64,000 nucleotides of DNA from Amedibacillus dolichus DSM 3991 (GCF_000154285.1 NZ_DS483478.1:124001-188000), one strand, 5' to 3'. Shown: positions 8,093 to 16,916, counted from the stretch's first letter. Notes: a model not told the origin generated them from the sequence alone. Translations and numbers: made by a program.

Positions 8093-8721
8093 AAATTTTG
8101 GTTACCGGTTTTGAACCCTTTGGTAAGGATCACATCAATCCAAGTGAGGAAATCTTAAAACGACTTCCGCAAACTATTGCAGGGCATGAAATTGTTAAAA
8201 TCACCATTCCGGTTGTTGCTTATAAAAGCTTAGAATGTATCCGACAAGCTGTAAATCAATATTTACCGGATTCGATTGTTTGTTTGGGACAGGCAAGTGG
8301 CAGAGAAGGAATTACGGTTGAACGAGTCGCAATCAATGTGAATGATTTCAGCATTCCGGATAATGCGGGTATTCAGCTATGCAATACACCGATTGTTGAA
8401 GGAGCACCGGCTGCATATTTTTCTACTTTACCAATCTATCGTATGGTGGAGGCAATTCGCCAAAAAGGAATTCGAGCAGCGATTTCCAATACGGCAGGAA
8501 CGTATGTATGCAATCATGTAATGTATGGAGTTTTACATGCTTACAGTGCTTTGGGGATTCGTGCAGGATTTGTGCATGTACCGGCAATGGATACACAGGT
8601 TGATGATCCGCTAAAAGATGCGTGCATGACATTGGAGGAAATGGTAAATGGAATCGAAGCGATGTTAGTAGTTGTGCATGAAAAGGATATTGTTGGAAAG
8701 GAGGAAGGACGCATTGCCTGA
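8089..8721 (+). CDS. pcp: Pyroglutamyl-peptidase I (peptidase C15)
   Basis: The 210-aa product begins ILVTGFEPFG, the signature of pyrrolidone-carboxylate peptidases, which remove N-terminal pyroglutamate from peptides in the cytosol. The catalytic triad is visible as Glu78 (VERVAINVND), Cys141 (GTYVCNHVMYG) and His163 (FVHVPAM). Length is normal. The start overlaps yaaA by 4 nt, and the stop overlaps the DUF523 gene, forming a tight three-gene unit. Confidence 0.96.
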   Translation: MKILVTGFEPFGKDHINPSEEILKRLPQTIAGHEIVKITIPVVAYKSLECIRQAVNQYLPDSIVCLGQASGREGITVERVAINVNDFSIPDNAGIQLCNTPIVEGAPAAYFSTLPIYRMVEAIRQKGIRAAISNTAGTYVCNHVMYGVLHAYSALGIRAGFVHVPAMDTQVDDPLKDACMTLEEMVNGIEAMLVVVHEKDIVGKEEGRIA

Positions 8722-9166
8722 TAAGATGATGTATGCGGTTAGTGCCTGTTTAATAGGTGAAAATTGTAAGTATAGCGGAGGAAATAATTTGCATAAGGAG
8801 CTATGCTCATTTTTAAAGGATAAGCAATGGATTGCTGTTTGTCCGGAGGTATTGGGTGGTCTTTCGATTCCTCGTGAATGCTGTGAGATCGTTGAACAAA
8901 AAGTGATAAGTCAAAGCGGCAGGGATTGCACAAGGGAATATGTGGAAGGTGCGCATAAGGCGTTACAGCAAATCCAAGAGGCAAATGCTCAAGTAGTAAT
9001 TACACAACCACGTAGTCCGAGCTGTGGCTGTGGCAAGATTTATGATGGCAGCTTTCAAGGACGCTTGATTAACGACAATGGTGTTTTTGTGCAATTATGC
9101 CATCAAGCAGGGATTAAGGTTGTCAATGTCGATGATTTTCTTCGTAAGGAAGTAAAGCGGTTATAA
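8714..9166 (+). CDS. DUF523 family cysteine-rich protein
   Basis: The 150-aa product has the DUF523 pattern: VSACLIGENCKYSGGNN, VCPEVLGGL and PRSPSCGCG with conserved Cys residues that may bind metal or a cluster. Its function is not established. The best start is TTG 8714, 9 nt after AAAGGAGG (8697-8704) and overlapping the pcp stop by 8 nt. The ATG pair at 8726 is too far from any ribosome-binding site, and an upstream reading from 8672 would overlap pcp by 50 nt. It is the last gene of the yaaA-pcp unit. Confidence 0.85.
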   Translation: MPDKMMYAVSACLIGENCKYSGGNNLHKELCSFLKDKQWIAVCPEVLGGLSIPRECCEIVEQKVISQSGRDCTREYVEGAHKALQQIQEANAQVVITQPRSPSCGCGKIYDGSFQGRLINDNGVFVQLCHQAGIKVVNVDDFLRKEVKRL

Positions 9167-9238
9167 ACGCTATTTTTACAAAACCTCCTTTTTTGTATGC
9201 TTTAAGGCAAATTTTCTTTAAAAAATATGAAAATGAGA

Positions 9239-9267
9239 TTGTAAGTGTTATTAAAATGGGGTAAAAT
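9239..9267 (+). promoter_or_regulatory. ptsH promoter
   Basis: TTGTAA (9239-9244), 17-bp spacer, TAAAAT (9262-9267), about 38 nt before the HPr start. Confidence 0.7.
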
Positions 9268-9304
9268 AAGTATTGTAAAAAGTAAATTTCAGGAGGAATA
9301 GAAA

Positions 9305-9571
9305 ATGAAACAAATTACTGTATCTGTAATCGATCCAGTTGGATTACACGCACGTCCTGCTACTGTTGCAGTAAACGCAGCTAGCAAATTCAAATGTGAA
9401 GTTAACATTTCTTTTAAGGGACGCGAAGTTAACATGAAGTCTATCATGGGTGTTATGTCATTAGGTATCCCTACACAGTCAGAAATTACAATCACTTGTA
9501 ATGGAGATGATGAAGACTCAGCTATCGCTTCTATCGAAGAAGTACTACGCGCTCAGAAAATCATCGGTTAA
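9305..9571 (+). CDS. ptsH: HPr phosphocarrier protein
   Basis: The 88-aa protein has both regulatory sites of Gram-positive HPr: His15 in GLHARPA, phosphorylated by enzyme I during sugar uptake, and Ser46 in NMKSIMGVMSLG, phosphorylated by HPr kinase for catabolite control. It is cytoplasmic. ATG 9305 has an AGGAGG site. It is monocistronic here (promoter 9239, terminator 9591), with no ptsI next to it, unlike the usual ptsHI pair. The kinase for Ser46 is encoded at 48424 in this window. Confidence 0.97.
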   Translation: MKQITVSVIDPVGLHARPATVAVNAASKFKCEVNISFKGREVNMKSIMGVMSLGIPTQSEITITCNGDDEDSAIASIEEVLRAQKIIG

Positions 9572-9590
9572 TTTTTAAAAATGAGGGATA

Positions 9591-9616
9591 AGGGAGTCAT
9601 TAGACTCCTTTTTCTT
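9591..9616 (+). terminator. ptsH terminator
   Basis: Stem AGGGAGTC / GACTCCTT (9591-9598 with 9603-9610, one wobble), then T-rich. Confidence 0.8.
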
Positions 9617-9665
9617 TTACAAATCGAAGAAATGATAAAAATGTGAGGGAAAAATCAGATAAAAT

Positions 9666-9679
9666 AGAAATCGCTTACA
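9666..9679 (+). promoter_or_regulatory. Possible CcpA cre site upstream of pgcA
   Basis: AGAAATCGCTTACA matches the palindromic TGAAAGCGCTTTCA consensus at 11 of 14 bases, keeping the central CG. It lies about 37 bp upstream of the extended -10 box of the phosphoglucomutase gene. Control by CcpA with P-Ser-HPr is inferred. Confidence 0.4.
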
Positions 9680-9715
9680 TTTTTCTTGGAAGAAAGAGTA
9701 TTTTTGCTTTGGGTG

Positions 9716-9724
9716 TGCTATAAT
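9716..9724 (+). promoter_or_regulatory. Extended -10 promoter of pgcA
   Basis: TGC-TATAAT with no good -35 box; an extended -10 element that could work with an activator. Confidence 0.6.
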
Positions 9725-9761
9725 AAAGATACTATATATGGGAAAAGGAGTATGATTGAAT

Positions 9762-11456
9762 ATGGTAAATGAAGTGTATGAGAAATGGCTGCATCACCCG
9801 AATTTAGATCCTTCTTATAAAGAGGTTCTTGCCAATATGAGTGAGAAGGAGAAAAACGATGCGTTTTATACAACGATTGAATTTGGTACGGCAGGTATGC
9901 GAGGACTTTTAGGTCCGGGAACCAATCGTATCAATCTGCATACCATTCGAAAGGCAAATGCCGGCTTTGCACAATATATTTGTGCACATGGTGAGGAAGC
10001 AAAAAAGCGCGGTATTGCAATTGGTTATGATAATCGACACATGTCCTATGAATTTGCCATGGACAGTGCGAAGATGTTAGCAACCTTCGATATTACCTCT
10101 TATGTATTTGAAAGTCTGCGTCCGACGCCGGAACTAAGTTTTGCGGTTCGTTATTTTCATTGCTTCGGGGGAATTATGGTAACGGCATCGCATAATCCAA
10201 AGGAGTATAACGGATACAAGCTATATGATGAAAAGGGCTGTCAGTTGGTTCCTCATTTGGCTGAACAGGTTATTGAACGTGTCAATGCGGTGGAAGATGA
10301 ACTTGCGTTATGTGCCAATCCGACTGCTGAACAAGAACAGCTGATCCATGTGATTGGTAAGGAAGTAGATGAAGCCTATTATGAAAAGGTATTGGGTATT
10401 CAGTTAAATCCGCAAATCGCAAAAGACGATGTAAAGATTATTTTTACACCGGAGCATGGAACTGCGAACATTCCGGTAAAAGAGGTGTATACACGTGCCG
10501 GCTATCACTTTGTGGCAGTAGAGGAGCAATGCACTCCGGATCCGGATTTTTCAAATACACCAACGCCGAATCCGGAGGAAGCAGGAGCGTATGAATTGGC
10601 ATTAGAATATGCAAAGCGTGAAGCTGCGGATATTATCTTAGTATGTGATCCCGATGCCGATCGTATGGGTGTCGGAGTGAAACATCATGGAGAGTATAAG
10701 CTATTGACCGGTAATCAAAGCGGTGCGGTTTTGATTGAATATATTTTCTCTCAATTAAAGGCAAAGAATCAAATGCCTCCAAATCCGGTAATGTTTAATA
10801 CCGTTGTAACAAGTGATCTTGGTGAAAAGATTGCGGATAAATACGGAGTGGCAACGGAAAAAACGCTGACCGGCTTTAAATTTATCGGGGAAAAAGTTGC
10901 GAAATATGAAGCAACCAATGAAAAACAGTATGTCTTTGGCTATGAGGAAAGTTATGGTTCTTTGATTCAGCCGTTTGTACGTGATAAAGATGCTCCGCAG
11001 GCATGCTTGATGTTGGCAGAGGCAGCTTGTTACTACAAGGCACAAGGTAAGACCTTGGTTGATGTGCTGTATGATTTATATGCCGAATTGGGATATTATG
11101 AAGAAAGTCAAAAATCCTTGACGCTTGCCGGGCAGGAAGGTGCACAGCGTATTCAAGAGATTTTAGCAACCCTACGTAAAACACAGCTGCAAGATTTAGG
11201 TGGCAGTGCGGTTGTACGCTTTGAGGATTATAAGGAATGTCGTGTGGTGGAAAACGGAAAGGAATTTGAATTAACCGGCTTTACGAAATCCGATGTCTTG
11301 AAGTATTACTTGGCAGATGGCAGCTGGATTGCGATTCGACCAAGCGGTACCGAACCGAAGTGTAAATTCTACTATTGTATCAAGGGAAGCTCTTTAGAAG
11401 ATGCTCATGAAAAGACACTTTCTTATCAACAGGCAATTGATGATTTAATTAAGTAA
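9762..11456 (+). CDS. pgcA: Phosphoglucomutase / phosphohexomutase
   Basis: A 564-aa alpha-D-phosphohexomutase. It has the phosphoserine loop TASHNPKEYNGYK, the metal loop DPDADRMG, the sugar-binding GYEES and the phosphate-binding RPSGTEPK. It interconverts glucose-6-phosphate and glucose-1-phosphate, feeding nucleotide-sugar and glycogen synthesis. Length agrees with the PgcA type of Firmicutes. ATG 9762 lies 11 nt after AAAAGGAG; TTG 9756 is a possible alternative. A terminator (11464) separates it from glgB. Enzyme identity is clear; glucose rather than mannose preference is inferred from length and context. Confidence 0.93.
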   Translation: MVNEVYEKWLHHPNLDPSYKEVLANMSEKEKNDAFYTTIEFGTAGMRGLLGPGTNRINLHTIRKANAGFAQYICAHGEEAKKRGIAIGYDNRHMSYEFAMDSAKMLATFDITSYVFESLRPTPELSFAVRYFHCFGGIMVTASHNPKEYNGYKLYDEKGCQLVPHLAEQVIERVNAVEDELALCANPTAEQEQLIHVIGKEVDEAYYEKVLGIQLNPQIAKDDVKIIFTPEHGTANIPVKEVYTRAGYHFVAVEEQCTPDPDFSNTPTPNPEEAGAYELALEYAKREAADIILVCDPDADRMGVGVKHHGEYKLLTGNQSGAVLIEYIFSQLKAKNQMPPNPVMFNTVVTSDLGEKIADKYGVATEKTLTGFKFIGEKVAKYEATNEKQYVFGYEESYGSLIQPFVRDKDAPQACLMLAEAACYYKAQGKTLVDVLYDLYAELGYYEESQKSLTLAGQEGAQRIQEILATLRKTQLQDLGGSAVVRFEDYKECRVVENGKEFELTGFTKSDVLKYYLADGSWIAIRPSGTEPKCKFYYCIKGSSLEDAHEKTLSYQQAIDDLIK

Positions 11457-11463
11457 TTCGATG

Positions 11464-11493
11464 AGGTGGAACGTAAAGGTTTCACCTTTTTTC
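11464..11493 (+). terminator. pgcA terminator
   Basis: Stem AGGTGGAAC / GTTTCACCT (11464-11472 with 11479-11487, one wobble), T run. Confidence 0.85.
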
Positions 11494-11624
11494 GCTTGTA
11501 AGCTGCTAATATGAGGTAAATGATGTAACCCTTTACAAAAATTTATATAAGCGAGGAAAAACACTATTTTTTATCGTGCAAATGAGGTAAAATAAAAGAT
11601 AGAGATAGGACGGGAGGTCGTCAG

Positions 11625-13475
11625 ATGAAACAGTTGAAATTAACAGAATATTATCAAGGAAATGATATCCATGCGTATGAAATCTTTGGTGCTCATTTAT
11701 GTGTGGAAAGAAATAAAAAGGGCGTACGTTTTACAACCTATGCACCACATGCGCAAAGTGTACAGGTAATCGGTTCTTTTAATGATTGGAGCTGTGAAGG
11801 ACATGAAATGAAGCGTAAGGACGAGCGAGGAGTTTGGTCGATCTTTATTGCCGGTGTATGTGAGGGCGATATGTATAAATATCGTGTTACACAGGCAACC
11901 GGACGTGTAGTGGATAAAATGGATCCGTATGCCTTTTATTCGGAGCTTCGTCCCAATACCGCAAGTATTGTCGCCGATTTAGATGCGATGAAATGGAGCG
12001 ATCAAAAATGGCTTGATAAGCGTAGTATCAATATGGATAAGCCTTTGAATATTTATGAAATGCACCTTGGCTCTTGGAAGAAAAACAGTGATCAGGAATG
12101 GGTGAATTATGCGGAAATTGCCGATGAATTGATAGCCTATTTAAAAGCTCACTACTTTACTCATGTCGAGCTGATGCCGCTAAACGAATATCCATTTGAT
12201 GGTTCATGGGGATATCAGTGCAGTGGATATTTCAGTGCAACCAGTCGCTATGGCAGCGTACGTGATTTACAAACGCTGATCAATAAGCTGCATAAGGCGA
12301 ACATTGGAGTGATTATGGATTTTGTACCGGTACATTTTGTACGTGATGACTTTTCTTTATCTTATTTCGATGGAACACCCTTATATGAATATGAAAAGGC
12401 GGTAGATGCCGATTCACAATGGGGCACTGCAAACTTTAATTTATGGCGTGAGGAAGTTCGCTCCTTCTTAATGTCTGCCGCAAGTTTTTGGATTGATAAA
12501 TACCATGTCGATGGTTTGCGCATGGACGCCATCAGCAATGTTATTCATTGGCATGGCAATAAGGATTTAGGCGAGAATGAGGGTGCTTTACATTTCATCA
12601 AGCGTATGAATTACAATTTGCATCATAGCTATCCGGGTGTAATGCTGATTGCGGAGGATTCCAGCGATTTTCCAAAGGTAACAGCTCCGACAATCGATGG
12701 AGGATTGGGCTTTGATTATAAATGGGATCTAGGCTGGATGAACGATACCTTGAAATATTTAGAAAAGGATCCGGTTTATCGTAAATGGCATCATAATGAT
12801 ATAACCTTCTCCATGGCGTATTTCTATTCCGAAAAATTTATCATGGAATTTTCACATGATGAGGTTGTTCATGGCAAAAAGACGATCGTGGATAAAATTT
12901 GGGGAACGTATGAGGAAAAGTTTAAACAGCTGAGAACCTTGTATTTATATATGTTTACACACCCGGGAAAGAAGTTAAATTTCATGGGGAATGAATTGGC
13001 ACATTTTCGTGAATGGGACGAAACGAAGGAATGCGATTGGACACTTTTGAATTATCCGATCCATGATGCCTTTAATCGCTATTTTGCCAGATTAGGAAAG
13101 CTTTATACAAGTATCCCGGCATTGTATGAAAATGATTACGATTGGCAGTCCTTTGAGTGGATCGATGCGGATAATGCCGATCAAAATTTGTTTAGCTATA
13201 TGCGTAAGAGCGAGCAAGGTATTTATATCGTTATCTTGAATTTCTCACCAAATCGCTACGATGCGCATGCCTTCGGTGTTCCGATGAAGGGCGTTTATCA
13301 TGAAATACTGAATACCGAATCGGAAATGTATGGTGGTAATGTTCATGAATTGAAAAAGTATAAGAGTGTAAAAGAGGAATGCAATGCCAAGGAACAAAGC
13401 ATTCGTGTTGATGTCCCTGCCTTTGGCGGTGTTCTGTTGGAGCATAAGCTGCGAGCGAAAAAGGGCAAGGAATAA
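11625..13475 (+). CDS. glgB: 1,4-alpha-glucan branching enzyme
   Basis: The 616-aa protein has an N-terminal CBM48 domain (about 20-110, IGSFNDW) and a GH13 barrel. Catalytic residues are visible: nucleophile Asp301 in VDGLRMDA, acid/base Glu344 in LIAEDSS, and Asp412 in FSHDEVVHGKKT. It transfers glucan chains to create alpha-1,6 branches in glycogen. The very N-terminal extra domain of some GlgB proteins is absent. ATG 11625 has GGGAGG upstream. glgA and glgC are not nearby; glycogen phosphorylase (36823) and pullulanase (44683) are elsewhere in the window, so the pathway genes are dispersed. Confidence 0.96.
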   Translation: MKQLKLTEYYQGNDIHAYEIFGAHLCVERNKKGVRFTTYAPHAQSVQVIGSFNDWSCEGHEMKRKDERGVWSIFIAGVCEGDMYKYRVTQATGRVVDKMDPYAFYSELRPNTASIVADLDAMKWSDQKWLDKRSINMDKPLNIYEMHLGSWKKNSDQEWVNYAEIADELIAYLKAHYFTHVELMPLNEYPFDGSWGYQCSGYFSATSRYGSVRDLQTLINKLHKANIGVIMDFVPVHFVRDDFSLSYFDGTPLYEYEKAVDADSQWGTANFNLWREEVRSFLMSAASFWIDKYHVDGLRMDAISNVIHWHGNKDLGENEGALHFIKRMNYNLHHSYPGVMLIAEDSSDFPKVTAPTIDGGLGFDYKWDLGWMNDTLKYLEKDPVYRKWHHNDITFSMAYFYSEKFIMEFSHDEVVHGKKTIVDKIWGTYEEKFKQLRTLYLYMFTHPGKKLNFMGNELAHFREWDETKECDWTLLNYPIHDAFNRYFARLGKLYTSIPALYENDYDWQSFEWIDADNADQNLFSYMRKSEQGIYIVILNFSPNRYDAHAFGVPMKGVYHEILNTESEMYGGNVHELKKYKSVKEECNAKEQSIRVDVPAFGGVLLEHKLRAKKGKE

Positions 13476-13478
13476 GAT

Positions 13479-13507
13479 TTGCACAATAGCGCTAAGATGT
13501 GTATAAT
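13479..13507 (+). promoter_or_regulatory. gpsA promoter
   Basis: TTGCAC (13479-13484), 17-bp spacer, TATAAT (13502-13507), 29 nt before the start codon. Confidence 0.78.
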
Positions 13508-13536
13508 GTTGTCAATGCAAGAAAGGCAGTGATAAT

Positions 13537-14538
13537 ATGAAGGTCGTAGTAATTGGCAGTGGTTCATGGGGAACCGGATTGGCACAGGTTTTATGTGATA
13601 ATCAAGTCGATGTTACCATCTATGGAAACTGTGCGGAAGAAATCAGGGATATCAATGAGAATCATCGCAATTCAAAATATTTCGATGACGTGGAAATTCA
13701 TTCAAGCTTACGTGCAACAACAGATATCGAGGTTGTTCGAGGAGCGGATATCGTGTTGTTAAGCGTACCTACGATTGCGATAGAAAGTGTATGTAAACAA
13801 ATCGATCCTTTGTTGAATAAGAAAACGATTGTAGTGAATGCTTCCAAGGGATTTCACCCGGAAACCTTTGAACGTATGTCCTGTGTCATTCGTAAAAATA
13901 TCAGTGAAGAGCATTTAAGTAGCGTAGTTTCACTGATTGGACCAAGTCATGCAGAGGAAGTAGTTATTCGCATGCTGACAACGATTTGTGCGGTATCTTT
14001 AAATGAAGAAGATGCGAAAATCGTACAGGAAACCTTCTCCAATGAGTATTTGCGTGTATATACCGGCAATGATGAAATCGGCAGTGAGGTCGGTGTAGCG
14101 ATTAAAAATGCGATTGCGGTTGCCAGTGGAGTGTTATCCGGCTTAGGTTATGGAGATAATACAAGAGCAGCGCTTATCACACGTGGACTTATGGAAATGA
14201 CACGTTATGGAATGGCGATGGGCGGACGCAAAGAAACATTTATGGGATTGACCGGAATCGGCGATTTGATTGTTACCTGCACAAGCAAGCATTCAAGAAA
14301 CTTCCAAGCAGGTTATGAAATCGGAAAGCATAACAGTGCCAAATACTTCTGGGATAACAATACCAAGACGGTAGAGGGAGTACGAACAGCCAAGGCAGTG
14401 CATGAAACAGCGGAGAAGATGGGAATTGATATGCCGATCGTAAGTGAAATATATCGTGTATTATTTGAAGGTGCAGAACCAAGTGAATCGGCGAAAAGGC
14501 TGATGCTTCGTGATTTAAAAACCGAAATTGATTTATAA
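13537..14538 (+). CDS. gpsA: Glycerol-3-phosphate dehydrogenase (NAD(P)+)
   Basis: The 333-aa protein starts with the dinucleotide-binding motif GSGSWGTG (7-14), has a conserved VNASKGF segment, and has IKNAIAVASG containing the catalytic Lys. It reduces dihydroxyacetone phosphate to sn-glycerol-3-phosphate in the cytoplasm. In this organism the product would supply membrane lipids and the glycerol-phosphate polymer made by the locus at 21743-30494. The gene has its own promoter and terminator (14545-14576). Confidence 0.96.
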   Translation: MKVVVIGSGSWGTGLAQVLCDNQVDVTIYGNCAEEIRDINENHRNSKYFDDVEIHSSLRATTDIEVVRGADIVLLSVPTIAIESVCKQIDPLLNKKTIVVNASKGFHPETFERMSCVIRKNISEEHLSSVVSLIGPSHAEEVVIRMLTTICAVSLNEEDAKIVQETFSNEYLRVYTGNDEIGSEVGVAIKNAIAVASGVLSGLGYGDNTRAALITRGLMEMTRYGMAMGGRKETFMGLTGIGDLIVTCTSKHSRNFQAGYEIGKHNSAKYFWDNNTKTVEGVRTAKAVHETAEKMGIDMPIVSEIYRVLFEGAEPSESAKRLMLRDLKTEIDL

Positions 14539-14544
14539 AACAAG

Positions 14545-14576
14545 AAATCGTATGATACAACATCATGCGATTTTTT
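14545..14576 (+). terminator. gpsA terminator
   Basis: Stem AAATCGTATGAT / ATCATGCGATTT with one wobble, then T run. Confidence 0.85.
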
Positions 14577-14591
14577 AATATTATCGCAAAA

Positions 14592-14625
14592 GCTATTTCT
14601 TAAGAAATCGTAATTTGCTATTTCT
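14592..14625 (+). promoter_or_regulatory. Direct repeat and palindrome upstream of the LytTR regulator
   Basis: GCTATTTCT occurs at 14592-14600 and 14617-14625. The first copy overlaps a perfect 14-bp palindrome ATTTCTTAAGAAAT (14595-14608). LytTR regulators bind paired 9-bp direct repeats, usually about 21 bp apart; the 25-bp period here is off, so an autoregulatory site is only a possibility. Confidence 0.3.
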
Positions 14626-14690
14626 ACGGATATATCGTAAGGTGTAAGAGAGGTGGTTCTTTCGTTTATTTGAAAAGGGGGGACAAATTG

Positions 14691-15395
14691 ATGAAAATCA
14701 TAATTTACGATGATTGTATTGAAGATGTTAATCATCTAAAACGACTATTAGCGGATTTTTTTAATAAAATGTCTGTTGATTACAGTGTTGAAATATGTAA
14801 ATCAACAGAGTATCTCTTTACGCATATTGATGAATTTGATTTCTTATTTTTAGATATTGAAATCAATGATGAAAACGGAATAGAAATCGGAAAAAGATTA
14901 CTTAAGATACGTCATAACTGTCGTGTGATCATTACTTCACGTTATAAAAAATATTTGATTGACGGTTATAGGATACGTGCAGATCAATACTTTTTAAAAC
15001 CCATTCAAGAGGTGGTGTTTAATACCGAAATGGAAGATGAGCTCTATTTGTTTCAAATAAAGTATAGTGGGTTTTATGATGAAAATTTATCGAAAACAAA
15101 AATATTATATACCGATATTTTGTATGTTGATGTATATGACCGTAAAACCAGAATTCATTTTAAGAACGGGAAAATATTAGCTACACGCTATACTTTAAAA
15201 GAATGGGAAGAAAAGCTGGATCTTACGATTTTTGAGAAAGTACACAAAGCATACATCGTTAATTTGTTTTATATCAGCGCCTATTCCAATCAGGATATAT
15301 TACTGATGAATGGAGAAAATATTCCATTATCGAGAAATATGAAAAAGCATTTTGAAGAAAAATATATAGCATTATTACCGAGGATCGTATCATGA
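14691..15395 (+). CDS. LytTR-family response regulator (AgrA-like)
   Basis: The 234-aa protein has an N-terminal receiver domain (IIIYDDC at the start, phospho-acceptor Asp55 in FLFLDIEIND) and a C-terminal LytTR DNA-binding domain (about 130-230, with ILYVDVYDRKTRIHF). Such regulators control peptide-based quorum sensing, bacteriocin or surface functions. ATG 14691 follows AAAGGGGGG by 8 nt. The stop overlaps the next gene, an AgrC-like membrane protein, by 4 nt. No agrB or agrD homolog is seen. Likely targets are the secreted-protein genes at 16917-18366, by proximity only. Confidence 0.88.
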   Translation: MKIIIYDDCIEDVNHLKRLLADFFNKMSVDYSVEICKSTEYLFTHIDEFDFLFLDIEINDENGIEIGKRLLKIRHNCRVIITSRYKKYLIDGYRIRADQYFLKPIQEVVFNTEMEDELYLFQIKYSGFYDENLSKTKILYTDILYVDVYDRKTRIHFKNGKILATRYTLKEWEEKLDLTIFEKVHKAYIVNLFYISAYSNQDILLMNGENIPLSRNMKKHFEEKYIALLPRIVS

Positions 15396-16048
15396 GTATA
15401 TCGTTGATATTTTCGTTAATAGCTGAATTGTTAATTGTAGCATTTGTAGGCTTTTATCTATACACCCCAAGATTTCATAATAAGCTTATGAATGGCTTTA
15501 TACTTACAGGTATATTAGTATTTGCATTTTTAGCAAGCTTTTACAGACAGCCTCAGTATTTCGTAATTGCTACCTTGATGTGTTTTCTAGCACTGCTTCT
15601 TTTGTTATATAAAATGCCGCTGTTTTCGGGTATTTTGACTGCTTGTGTCCTGTTGCTTTTTACGGTAATCGGGGATTTTATATCTATGCTTATCATGAGC
15701 ATATCGTTACAATCCCAATATTTTTATGTATATGTTCCGCTTCAAAATTTCATATCATTATTGATATCCGATACCGTCTTTTTTCTTCTATCTGTTCTCT
15801 ATGTGAAATTTCAAAAAAAGATTTCCTTTCTTCAACCCATTAAATATTCATGGCTGATTTTGGTAGTGCTTGTGCCTACTGTGTTTTTATTGTTTTCGAT
15901 TCCGAATTACTTTTTTATGGTAGAAAATGACAAAGTGGTCATGTTTACTGTACTGTCGCTTATGCTATCGAATATAATTACTATTTTCATATTTTTTAAA
16001 TTTCAAATAAGTCAAAATATGAAATTGAAGCTTAAGGAAGAGGAATAA
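15392..16048 (+). CDS. AgrC-like sensor kinase, membrane half (gene split by in-frame stop)
   Basis: The 218-aa product has about six hydrophobic spans, as in AgrC-type peptide sensors, then a short basic/acidic linker ending KLKLKEEE at TAA 16046-16048. The same frame continues past the stop without interruption for another 199 codons, encoding the rest of a GHKL-type kinase. The stop is therefore a single-codon lesion, or possibly a site of readthrough or reinitiation. On its own this half could sense a ligand but not signal. It overlaps the response regulator gene by 4 nt. Confidence 0.75.
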   Translation: MSISLIFSLIAELLIVAFVGFYLYTPRFHNKLMNGFILTGILVFAFLASFYRQPQYFVIATLMCFLALLLLLYKMPLFSGILTACVLLLFTVIGDFISMLIMSISLQSQYFYVYVPLQNFISLLISDTVFFLLSVLYVKFQKKISFLQPIKYSWLILVVLVPTVFLLFSIPNYFFMVENDKVVMFTVLSLMLSNIITIFIFFKFQISQNMKLKLKEEE

Positions 16049-16123
16049 AAGAAAGAGGAGCTGAAAAAACAGATTTTACTTTATAAACAGTATTATCAAA
16101 ATCATTTCAATTTATTACATTCA

Positions 16124-16645
16124 TTGCTTCATCGTTATTCCGATATGAAGAAGAACATTATGAATCAACAATATGATGTATTGGAAGAAGCATTAGAGGA
16201 TCTGTCTACAAGTGTCTTTCATGAGTTTAATTCGATGTATTCGCAATCCTATACCTTGAATATGTTGATTACCGATAATCTTCAAACCTTAAAGGATTCC
16301 AATATACAGATAAGCACCAAATTAAAATGTATAGAGCTTCCGTTTGAAGAAGCAACCGATGAATATAATCTGTTTAAAGAGCTTCTGAATATAGGCATCA
16401 ACGCTTGTCAATCATTTTCTGAAAGTGTGATTTATATTTTGTCAGAAGATCATTACTCGCAAATCGTATTTCAATTCATATATCCTGCGATAGCTGATGA
16501 AACGGAAAAAATTGTCGGTAATAAGGTGTTGGAAAAGATTATCCATAACAATAATATTCATTCTGTGTATCGTTATAATGACAAAAATCAAGAGATGAGA
16601 ATTGCTCTTATTTTCCAAGCTAAAACAAACGAGCGAATCGAATAA
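16124..16645 (+). pseudogene. AgrC-like sensor kinase, cytoplasmic half (downstream of the internal stop)
   Basis: Same reading frame as 15392. Codons 16049-16645 are open and encode KKEELKKQILLYKQYYQNH, then a dimerisation-like segment with LLHRYSDMKKN and the remainder of about 175 residues. TTG 16124 is the first possible start, but no ribosome-binding site precedes it, so separate translation is doubtful. The C-terminal part lacks a clear G-box (Gly-x-Gly) of GHKL ATPases, so even the joined protein may be an atypical or inactive kinase. Most simply a pseudogene fragment of the 417-aa ancestor. Confidence 0.65.
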
Positions 16646-16719
16646 TGTGATTTTGAATAGCTTTTGTGTTTAAAATGTCGGATTTTTGTTTAAGGTGAAA
16701 TTTATCCATTGTGCTTACG

Positions 16720-16916
16720 TGATATACTGTGTATGTAGGATAAGTCCTAATGTTTATGAATAGCATACTCGTTTTGAGAGAATGCCATTCAAGTAAGGGA
16801 GGAGATACACATGGTTGTTTGAATGGGAAAGACTTAGATCTATTTGAATAACTTATCACACTCAGCCTACTTTACATACTATGTAAAATTCGATATGGAG
16901 AAAGGACGGTAATATT
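16720..16916 (+). promoter_or_regulatory. Promoter and long structured leader of the first secreted-protein gene
   Basis: Extended -10 TGA-TATACT (16720-16728) is followed by a leader of about 190 nt. CCATTCAA (16785-16792) pairs with TTGAATGG (16819-16826). The loop holds a strong ribosome-binding site (GGGAGGAG) and a mini-frame ATG GTT GTT TGA at 16811. The leader could regulate translation or encode a tiny peptide; no known riboswitch is recognised. Confidence 0.4.

Noticed and set aside
9178-9199. Hairpin TACAAAA / TTTTGTA after the DUF523 gene as terminator
   Set aside because: All-A/T stem with no T run after it; too weak to call.
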